NCBI GenBank assembly: GCA_021787335.1
Contig: JAJYMC010000060.1
Location: forward strand, 1 to 57,215
Origin: Bacillota bacterium
GTDB lineage: Bacteria > Bacillota > Sulfobacillia > JAJYWN01 > JAJZPE01
DNA: 57,215 bases
Direction of reading: 5' to 3'
Part shown: in pieces, positions 51,775-57,215 of the stretch
Position numbering within the stretch: position 1 is the stretch's first letter
How the letters are laid out: every line of letters begins with the position of its first letter
The notes under the pieces: model-generated
Told to the model about the DNA's origin: nothing
Seen by the model: only the letters and a program-made list of their open reading frames with translations
Database searches by the model: none
Translations under genes and position numbers: made by a program

Positions 51775-52201
51775 GATCACCGAGAAGATCACCATCAACC
51801 TGAGCGTCGTCGACCTGGGGAAGGTGGACTTCCTCGTGGAGCAAGGGTTCTACGCCAACCGGACCGACTTCGTCAAGGACGCCGTCCGGCGGGCCCTCGA
51901 CTCGCACGAGGACGCCGTTCGGCGGGCCTTGGACGCGCATCAGAACGCCATCGGTGAGAAGCTCTCCCGGACGTCGACGACCATGGGCATCCTCTTCCTC
52001 GGCAAGGGTGACCTTGAAGCCGTCCGCCGCAAGGGGCAGCGGCTCAATCTCAACGTCATCGGGCTGGTGAGCTTCGGCGCGGATGTCACCCCTGAATTGG
52101 CCGACAAAACCATCGCGACTCTTCGGGTCTACGGGTCGCTCCGGGCCTCGCCGGAGGTCAAGAGGGTATTGACAGGGAAAATGCCGCCACGAGAGAATTG
52201 A
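51767..52201 (+). CDS. CopG/ribbon-helix-helix-like DNA-binding protein
   Basis: 144 aa. The N-terminus KITINLSVVDLGKVDFLVEQ and YANRTDFVKDAVRRAL is a ribbon-helix-helix fold (strand, helix, N-R-T-D turn, helix). A helical stretch with an exact internal duplication (DAVRRALD twice, 51878-51943) follows. A C-terminal domain of about 80 residues (MGILFLGKGDLEAVRRKGQ...) is not recognised by name but recurs with this type of RHH regulator. It overlaps the GNAT gene by 8 bp and is probably cotranscribed with it. ATG 51767 follows AAAGGAG. Confidence 0.75.
   Translation: MPEITEKITINLSVVDLGKVDFLVEQGFYANRTDFVKDAVRRALDSHEDAVRRALDAHQNAIGEKLSRTSTTMGILFLGKGDLEAVRRKGQRLNLNVIGLVSFGADVTPELADKTIATLRVYGSLRASPEVKRVLTGKMPPREN
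51878..51943 (+). repeat. 33-bp tandem duplication in the RHH gene
   Basis: Units at 51878-51910 and 51911-51943 are close to identical at the DNA level and encode DAVRRALDSHE and DAVRRALDAHQ. The duplication extends a helix by eleven residues, exactly three heptad-like turns. Confidence 0.85.
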
Positions 52202-52252
52202 TGGTAGGTCCCAGAACCTTGTTCCCAACACCGACCGCCGGGAGGGTAACCT

Positions 52253-53545
52253 TTGACCGACGAAGTGAAAGCCGAGCGTCCCCGCACGCGGGGGCTGTTG
52301 ACCAATCACAATTTCCTCATCATCTGGGCGGCCCAGTTCGTCAGCCGCTTCGGCGATTCCCTGGCCTACATGGGGTTTGTTTTCTTCATCCTATACCGGC
52401 TCAACGGTTCGGCCCTGGCCGTCGGCCAGATGATGCTGGCCGCCTCCATCCCCAGCCTGTTCCTGGGCCCCGTGGCCGGGGTCTTCGTCGACCGCTGGCC
52501 CCGGCGCCTGGTGATGATCGTCTCCGACGTCCTGCGGGGGATTCTCTTCCTTATCGCCCCCTTCCTCACCGCCCTCTGGCAGATCTACCTCCTGGTCTTC
52601 GCGGCCACCATCGTTTCACGATTCTTCGCCCCGGCCCGTCAGGCCCTGATGCCCGACATCGTTCACCGGGACGACCTCCTGCAGGCCAACTCCTTCTCCG
52701 AGACGACCTATCAGTTCCTTGGGGTTCTGGCCCCGGCCGCCGGGGCGGCCCTGGTCGCCGCCGTCGGCTACCAGTTGGCCTTCATCGGCAACGCCATCTC
52801 GTTCTTCGTCTCGGCCGCGGCCATCCTCTTCGTCCGGGCCCATGAGTCCGGCCTCAAGGCCGGCAAGACCTCGGTCCGCGACGTGGTCGACGGCCTCAAG
52901 TCAGGGATGGCCTTCATCGCCAAGGAGCCCCTGGTCCGCTATGTCGCGGGGGCCGGTTTCTTCATCATGCTCGGCGCCGGTAGCGTCAACATCCTCTTCC
53001 TCCCCTTCTTCCGCGACGTCCTCGGCTGGGACATCAAACAGCTCGGCTTGGCCGAGAGCGTCATCGCCGTGGGGGCCATCATGGGGGCCATGTTGGCGGG
53101 CATCCTCGGCCGGCGCCTCTCCAGCCGGACCATCTCCTTCGGGTCAGTCGCCTACGTGGGGGTGGTCATCTTCCTCCTCGGACTCAACCGTTCCATGTTT
53201 TGGGCCTTCGTCATCCTACTCTTCATCGGCCTGACCAATCCGCTCCTGAGCATCCCGCTGGTGACCGCCCTGCAGAAGAAGGTCCCCGCCGAGATGCGCG
53301 GCCGCGTCTTCAGCACCTTCGGTTCGCTGACCGAGTCGGCCGCCGTCCTGTCGATGGCCGCCGGCCCGTCCCTGGCCGAACTGGTCGGCGTGCGCGCGGT
53401 GATGATGGGCGTGGGCGTCTACGAGATGATCACCGGGCCCATCGCCTGGGCCTTCGCCGGTAAGCTGGACTTCGGGGACCGCCCGGCGGTGACCCCCACC
53501 GCCGCGGACCCCGGTGCTCCCGCCGGGCAGGGAAAGGCTGGATGA
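52253..53545 (+). CDS. MFS transporter (MFS_3, drug/siderophore exporter-like)
   Basis: 430 aa, about twelve transmembrane segments. The pattern FLIIWAAQFVSRFGDSLAYM, then VAGVFVDRWPRRLVMI after TM2 and RQALMPDIVHRDDLLQANS is that of the EntS/MFS_3 exporter group. Substrate unknown. TTG 52253 after GGGAGG is the start. The C-terminus ends in a Pro/Ala/Thr-rich tail. A terminator at 53573-53597 closes it. Confidence 0.88.
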   Translation: MTDEVKAERPRTRGLLTNHNFLIIWAAQFVSRFGDSLAYMGFVFFILYRLNGSALAVGQMMLAASIPSLFLGPVAGVFVDRWPRRLVMIVSDVLRGILFLIAPFLTALWQIYLLVFAATIVSRFFAPARQALMPDIVHRDDLLQANSFSETTYQFLGVLAPAAGAALVAAVGYQLAFIGNAISFFVSAAAILFVRAHESGLKAGKTSVRDVVDGLKSGMAFIAKEPLVRYVAGAGFFIMLGAGSVNILFLPFFRDVLGWDIKQLGLAESVIAVGAIMGAMLAGILGRRLSSRTISFGSVAYVGVVIFLLGLNRSMFWAFVILLFIGLTNPLLSIPLVTALQKKVPAEMRGRVFSTFGSLTESAAVLSMAAGPSLAELVGVRAVMMGVGVYEMITGPIAWAFAGKLDFGDRPAVTPTAADPGAPAGQGKAG

Positions 53546-53572
53546 GCGCCGAAAGCTGAATGGGGGTCATTG

Positions 53573-53597
53573 AAGCCCACCCTCGGGTGGGCTTTGG
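53573..53597 (+). terminator. rho-independent terminator
   Basis: AAGCCCACC pairs with GGTGGGCTT around a CTCG loop, then TGGTGT; short but perfect stem. Confidence 0.7.
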
Positions 53598-53640
53598 TGT
53601 CTGAACCGCCGTGAACCAAGGATCAGAGGAGGGATTCTAA

Positions 53641-54252
53641 GTGTCCCGACAGCCTCGCCCAGAGCGCAAGGCGCCAAACGTCGTCGTCATCGGGCTTGTC
53701 TCGATGGTCTTCTTCATCCTCGTCGGCGTGCTTCTGGCCAACATCCTGAGGCACGAGAGCCTCCTTCCCCGCCTCGCCCTCAACGGCGTTGGCGTGGCCC
53801 TTGGGCTAGCCGGGGCCGTCGTCTGCTTCGTCCTGGCGGCCGCGATGTACCTGTCCTGGCCGGCCCTGCGGGCGGTCTCCGACGCCACCGCCGCCAAGGC
53901 CGTGCAGGTCAGTCTGGCCCAGTTCGGCTGGCTCGGGCTCATCTTCAGCGTCACCCTGCCGCCCATCGGCGAGGAGGTATTCTTCCGCGGTGCCCTCCAA
54001 CCGAGCATCGGCCTCGTCCCCGCGGCCCTGCTCTTCGGCCTGTCCCACGGGGGTTGGGGCAAGTCCTCCTGGCCCTACGCCGTCTCGGCGGCCGTCTCCG
54101 GCCTCGTCATCGGATGGGTATTCCAGCAGACCGGGTCGCTGTCCGCGTCGATGATCAGCCATCTGGTCTTCAACATCGGCGTCTCGGCGTGTATGGCCAA
54201 GGGCTGGTGGCCGTTCAAGACCGGGGCCGCCTCGGTCGGGACCGATTCGTGA
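53641..54252 (+). CDS. CPBP family intramembrane metalloprotease
   Basis: 203 aa, about six transmembrane helices. The CPBP/Abi motif 1 EExxxR appears as GEEVFFRGAL, motif 2 as FGLSHGGWG (His ligand), and motif 3 as ISHLVFNIG. CPBP proteins (CaaX protease and bacteriocin-processing) cut or bind substrates in the membrane; the family serves prenyl-protein processing in eukaryotes and bacteriocin immunity in Bacillota. GTG 53641 follows GAGGAGGGA. The next gene starts at or just after its stop. Confidence 0.9.
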   Translation: MSRQPRPERKAPNVVVIGLVSMVFFILVGVLLANILRHESLLPRLALNGVGVALGLAGAVVCFVLAAAMYLSWPALRAVSDATAAKAVQVSLAQFGWLGLIFSVTLPPIGEEVFFRGALQPSIGLVPAALLFGLSHGGWGKSSWPYAVSAAVSGLVIGWVFQQTGSLSASMISHLVFNIGVSACMAKGWWPFKTGAASVGTDS

Positions 54253-54263
54253 GGGATCGGCCC

Positions 54264-54827
54264 GTGAATGTTCGACTTGTGAAGGTCCGGCCCGTCAGCC
54301 GACCCGCTGACACCGCGTCGATCCTCCGATTGGACGACTCCTTCACCACAACACGCGTCTACCGGGTGGCCACGGGTAACCTGTCATTCGACCTCGTCGA
54401 GACAGCGGTAGACCCTCCCCTCCACAAGGACTTCGCCCCCCTTCCCCCCGGGCCCAGGCCCGGTCGCGCCGTGGAGTACGCCGCCGTGGACGGGGTCGAC
54501 GCCCTCATCGGTTACGCTTCAGCCGTCTACGAGGAGTGGAACCGGCGGGTCATCCTGTGGGACCTCTGCGTCGCCTCACGGAGCCGCCGGCAGGGCGCCG
54601 GGCGGGCCCTCATCGACTCGGTCGTCCGGTTCGCGGGCACGGTCGGGGCGCGTCAGGTCCTGGCCGAGACGCAGAACGTCAATTACCCGGCCGTTCAGTT
54701 CTACCTGCGCTGTGGCTTTCGCTTGGCCGGCCTAGACATGGACTATTACGATCCCAAGGGTCCCGGCCGCGGCGAGGTCGCTCTATTTATGGCCCTAGAC
54801 GTCCCGGACACCCTGCTGCCGAAGTGA
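54264..54827 (+). CDS. GNAT family N-acetyltransferase (streptothricin acetyltransferase-like)
   Basis: 187 aa. The central motif VILWDLCVASRSRRQGAGRA has the acetyl-CoA loop R-R-Q-G-A-G, and NYPAVQFYLRCGFRLAGLD is the usual C-terminal motif. The layout with a long N-terminal beta part and EEWNRR before beta4 resembles SatA-type enzymes, but resistance function is only a guess. GTG 54264 with GAGGGAT upstream is used; a GTG at 54249 overlapping the CPBP stop is an alternative. Cotranscribed with the CPBP gene and ended by a strong terminator. Confidence 0.82.
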   Translation: MNVRLVKVRPVSRPADTASILRLDDSFTTTRVYRVATGNLSFDLVETAVDPPLHKDFAPLPPGPRPGRAVEYAAVDGVDALIGYASAVYEEWNRRVILWDLCVASRSRRQGAGRALIDSVVRFAGTVGARQVLAETQNVNYPAVQFYLRCGFRLAGLDMDYYDPKGPGRGEVALFMALDVPDTLLPK

Positions 54828-54854
54828 GGACTAGGCCGAACGCCAGAGAAAGCG

Positions 54855-54886
54855 GAGCCCGGGCGCGCTGCCCGGGCTCTCTTTTT
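54855..54886 (+). terminator. rho-independent terminator
   Basis: Perfect 10-bp stem GAGCCCGGGC (54855-54864) with GCCCGGGCTC (54870-54879), 5-nt loop, then TCTTTTT. Confidence 0.92.
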
Positions 54887-55228
54887 GTTTCATATAAATC
54901 TGGGTGAACCGCTGCCGTGGTCTCTCCGGCCATTCGTTGACCACAATCCCAGGCTGGGTGTCAACAGTGACGACGGGCCATACCGTCGGGGCCAAAGTCG
55001 TGGACCCACATCTCGAGACCCTGATCCTGGATCACCTTTTCGAGGGGCGCGCACGGGTCGGCTTGGTCGCGGGGAGAGAACGGAATGCTCTCCTGGGCAG
55101 CCAGGCGACACGAGGTGAGTGGGCTCCAGGCAGAAGAGGCCCTACCCATCGAGCGGCTATTCGCCAGCATTCTGTTACGGATTTTGTCAGAAAGGGAAGG
55201 CCTGGGTTCCAGGCAGGAGCCTCAGATG
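54887..55228. other. gene-poor stretch, possibly degraded coding sequence
   Basis: No complete gene. Two short segments look protein-like: on the minus strand, before a stop at 54961, APLEKVIQDQGLEMWVHDFG; on the plus strand at about 55140-55240, PIERLFASILLRILSEREG. Neither has a family match I recognise, and neither has a credible start. The stretch lies at the border between GC-rich chromosome and the more A/T-rich HipA-DUF3037 cassette, so remnants of an insertion event are likely. Confidence 0.4.
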
Positions 55229-56092
55229 CTATTGAAGAAGGCCTTCTGGGGCTTGGGGAGGCTGGTCCAGCTGCACAGCAGCCCTCATTCGAGCAGCTAG
55301 GTCGAGGAGGTCGCGCTGTTGGGCTGAATCGACATAGGTACATTTCACGCCCTCTAGGACTCTTCGTGATCGGTCGACTAGATATTGTTTCCCCTCTTTG
55401 GGTGGTTGAACCACCGCACTTATGCTCGACCCTTGGGGAAGGATGGTCCATAGGTCTTCAAAGCGGAAGCCCCAAGCATCAATCTCTTGCTTGATCTCGT
55501 CCTCGTCCCCAGTGTCCAGAGTGAAGCCCTGGATGACGTGCACCTTCGTCTGGCCTTTATAGCCTAGATCGAGGCTTACGACGTCCTCGCTTTTCGAAAG
55601 GCGAACCGGCAGCGGGCTAAAGAACTTCTCTACCCGAACCGTTCGTAGGGCGTTCTTAACTCTAGAGACCACCTGGCTCCGCGTGAACACCGTCTTAAGC
55701 TCGTGAGCCGGCCTAAGGCTTACAAACGACTCGAAGGTGGCTTTGGCATCTTCCGCGAGATCTCGAACAGCTATTGGGCGGAGAGCGCTGACTTGAAGCT
55801 CATGTGCGAGCTCGTTTCTCAGCCGGACGAGATAGTTCGGATCAGAACGCCACTCCGCGTCCAGCCCTGAGCCGATACCACTCTTCAGGTTCTCAAGGGC
55901 GACCTTGAGAAACCCGCGGTCTGCTTCCGCCATTGGCCTCGCCAATTCGAGGGGGTCATCAATGGTCTTGACTATGAGGTCATCGCCGACCCAGATGACG
56001 ACCCCTACATTAACGGGCTCATCCCGCCCGAGGTCGGGTATGAAGCGAATGACTCCGTATTTACCGACTCGCTCAATGGTGCTGGTGCTCAT
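55229..56092 (-). CDS. DUF3037 protein, partner of the HipA-like kinase
   Basis: 287 aa. The N-terminus YGVIRFIPDLGRDEPVNVGV is the DUF3037 signature. The C-terminal half (about 170-280) is an uncharacterised alpha/beta region. Its ATG at 56092 shares one base with the stop of the kinase gene (TAATG), so translation is coupled and stoichiometry fixed. DUF3037 and HipA-like (HipA_2) genes are repeatedly adjacent in bacteria, but no function has been shown that I know of. Composition is clearly richer in A/T than the flanking genes. Confidence 0.85.
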   Translation of the reverse strand: MSTSTIERVGKYGVIRFIPDLGRDEPVNVGVVIWVGDDLIVKTIDDPLELARPMAEADRGFLKVALENLKSGIGSGLDAEWRSDPNYLVRLRNELAHELQVSALRPIAVRDLAEDAKATFESFVSLRPAHELKTVFTRSQVVSRVKNALRTVRVEKFFSPLPVRLSKSEDVVSLDLGYKGQTKVHVIQGFTLDTGDEDEIKQEIDAWGFRFEDLWTILPQGSSISAVVQPPKEGKQYLVDRSRRVLEGVKCTYVDSAQQRDLLDLAARMRAAVQLDQPPQAPEGLLQ

Positions 56093-56994
56093 TAAATCGC
56101 CCCCAGCTTATTGCCGTTTGGTAAGTTCTCATCCGGCCTAACCCATTCCCTGTAATGGTTCCGGTTCGACATGATTATATCCCGAACCATGGCCCTTCGA
56201 AAAGCCAAAAATGAAACCAGGGCATCCGCAGTTTCCTTCTCAAGCCCCCATGATTCGGGGATGTCGCTCACGGCTGAGACCAGATCGGCTGCCGAGTATC
56301 CCTCTATCTTACGCAGTATGCCTTCGAACGGCGCGTAACCCTTTACGTGCCGCGAGAAGTGGTCGTAGATTGGTCCCCACGGATGGTTGGTGCTGACCTT
56401 TCTTTCGTTGAGGTCTTTTGCTGTCCACCCTGGGCCAAAGAACAGGTGGCCGTGGTCGATCATATGGAAAGAGGTTGCTCTGTCCGGGCCGACACAAATC
56501 AGGAAGTTCCCAGGGTTTGCGCACCTATCTTCGTTGCCGGTCCAAAGGTCAAAAGCAATGCAGTCAGCCAAGGGGAACCCGGTGTCGGCTTTCTGTTGAA
56601 GGTAACTCTGGGCTACGACGCTGTCCATGGACCGCCCAAGGGCTTTCGAGCCAAACTGTACTCCGGTGGCAGGCGGTTGGCCATTGATGGTTATCTTCTC
56701 CGCGGTGCCATCCTCAGGATCCCAGAATCCTGCCGGGACGTCTACCAAGTCGCATTCAGGGACGGGCAGCCCGAGCCCCCGCGCGAGTCGATAGCCAACC
56801 AATTCTGCCACTAATGCCGTGGGGCCTGTCTGGTTGTTGGTAAACTTCACGTAATACTCATTGCCATCACGGCACTTTAGCACTAAGCTCTCGGACACCC
56901 CAACCTTACTCTTCCTTGCGAACTCAAATGCAGCAACTATCCTGGTTTCCCTCCCCCCTTTGAGCCACCCGCGGTCAGGGGCCCATAATAACAA
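56092..56994 (-). CDS. HipA-like kinase (HipA_2 type)
   Basis: 300 aa. Kinase features: Lys in YYVKFTNNQTG (ATP strand), catalytic Asp156 in GNEDRCANPGN (HRD-like with the downstream Asn) and Asp180 in MIDHGHLFF (DFG-like). ELVGYRLARGLGLPVPE is the usual helix and strand after the Lys. These shorter HipA-like proteins lack the N-terminal domain of HipA toxins, whose known targets are glutamyl- and tryptophanyl-tRNA synthetases. The first gene of the pair. The start is uncertain: TTG 56994 is used; GGGGGGAGGG lies downstream of it, in front of RIVAAFEF, where no standard start codon exists. Confidence 0.85.
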   Translation of the reverse strand: MLLWAPDRGWLKGGRETRIVAAFEFARKSKVGVSESLVLKCRDGNEYYVKFTNNQTGPTALVAELVGYRLARGLGLPVPECDLVDVPAGFWDPEDGTAEKITINGQPPATGVQFGSKALGRSMDSVVAQSYLQQKADTGFPLADCIAFDLWTGNEDRCANPGNFLICVGPDRATSFHMIDHGHLFFGPGWTAKDLNERKVSTNHPWGPIYDHFSRHVKGYAPFEGILRKIEGYSAADLVSAVSDIPESWGLEKETADALVSFLAFRRAMVRDIIMSNRNHYREWVRPDENLPNGNKLGAI

Positions 56995-57215
56995 CCGTAG
57001 AAAAGGGAGACCGCCTGTTTCTTTTCTTTGGGCTGCCTCCCTTGCTACGTCTTTGCTGAATTACGAACTGGATGAAGTTGCAGACCTGTTGATTATCCGC
57101 CTTGGTGAGCGGCACCTTGGTCCGCAGGAAGACCCCGCGTTCCTAGAGCACCCGATCCAACTCTGCCTCCTGTGGGTCAGCAGCCTTGGTTGGGGGGCCG
57201 GGGGGGGGGCCGGGG
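56975..57215 (-). pseudogene. partial ORF at the right edge with an in-frame TAG
   Basis: Reading inward from the edge on the minus strand, PTKAADPQEAELDRVL is followed by TAG (plus 57143-57145) and then, in the same frame, ERGVFLRTKVPLTKADNQQ, continuing with CNFIQFVIQQRR. Both sides look like real protein. The end to 56975 is low complexity and overlaps the start of the HipA-like gene. No family recognised. Beyond the ORF the window ends in a G-run (about 57194-57215), which may be a poor-quality or repetitive stretch. Could be a decayed gene of the same cassette. Confidence 0.35.
56997..57051 (-). repeat. second copy of the GCCTCCCTTGCTACGTC hairpin element
   Basis: The 19-bp sequence CTGCCTCCCTTGCTACGTC at 57033-57051 is identical to 26302-26320. 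Here too the arm pairs with an upstream partner: GTAG-AA-AAGGGAG (56997-57009) with CTCCCTT-G-CTAC. The internal loop differs. On the minus strand it ends CTCCCTTTTCTAC, a weak terminator or leader hairpin in front of the HipA-like gene. Confidence 0.6.

Noticed and set aside
49624-51798. 724-codon minus-strand open frame extending the radical SAM gene
   Set aside because: The part upstream of 50583 is antisense to the GNAT gene and lacks family similarity; ATG 50583 has a good ribosome binding site.

Overview
The window is a GC-rich bacterial chromosome segment. Strong GGAGG-type ribosome binding sites, frequent TTG and GTG starts, and typical low-branching Bacillota gene families (DUF441, a YuaF-FloT-PspA set, an M55 D-aminopeptidase, CPBP proteases, small XRE regulators) suggest a high-GC Bacillota of the Symbiobacteriales/Limnochordia kind, perhaps a metagenome-derived genome. 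No rRNA or complete tRNA is present, so the species cannot be named. TAG, TGA and TAA all serve as ordinary stops.

Layout: 1-536, end of a TnpB insertion element with a putative omega-RNA. 664-4473, an M23 peptidase, an acyltransferase-3 and a leaderless MFS gene. 4620-7665, a four-gene membrane cassette led by a DUF6754-like protein. 7799-10641 (minus), comB, a methyltransferase and a threonine-synthase-like enzyme in a tightly packed operon. 10789-15655, a YiiX-type hydrolase, a GPH symporter, an XRE regulator with two tandem membrane paralogues and a visible operator pair, and a GNAT. 15729-18521 (minus), a class-III aminotransferase and an MttB-family methyltransferase. 18640-20754, a PNPOx-fold protein and an Nramp transporter with a minisatellite. 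20993-26217 (minus), an envelope/secreted block: two unusual subtilase paralogues, a DUF4932 metalloprotease-like protein, DUF441 and a frameshifted membrane protein. 26387-30020 (minus), an XRE regulator, NfeD/YuaF, flotillin and PspA, controlled from twin palindromes. 30132-32051, a GNAT, a frameshifted alpha/beta hydrolase and a DinB protein. 32245-36200, a restriction-modification pair followed by an HExxH protease fused to a ComEA-like HhH domain. 36318-39967 (minus), a HAD phosphatase, DppA, an RNase J-like MBL protein and a membrane protein. 40269-46458, a DUF2292 protein and a complete dipeptide/oligopeptide ABC operon. 46585-54827, a chemoreceptor with a sigma-D-like promoter, a cyanophycinase, a radical SAM protein, GNATs, a ribbon-helix-helix protein, an MFS and a CPBP protease. 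55229-56994 (minus), a translationally coupled HipA-like kinase and DUF3037 pair, followed by a broken ORF at the right edge.

The accessory parts are the TnpB end, the R-M/HhH-protease block (visibly richer in A/T) and the HipA-DUF3037 cassette. The two XRE promoters (14494-14557 and 30053-30104) are the best regulatory signals. Several genes carry a single frameshift or in-frame stop (13389, 20993, 30658, 50782, perhaps 39491, and the right edge); some may be assembly errors.
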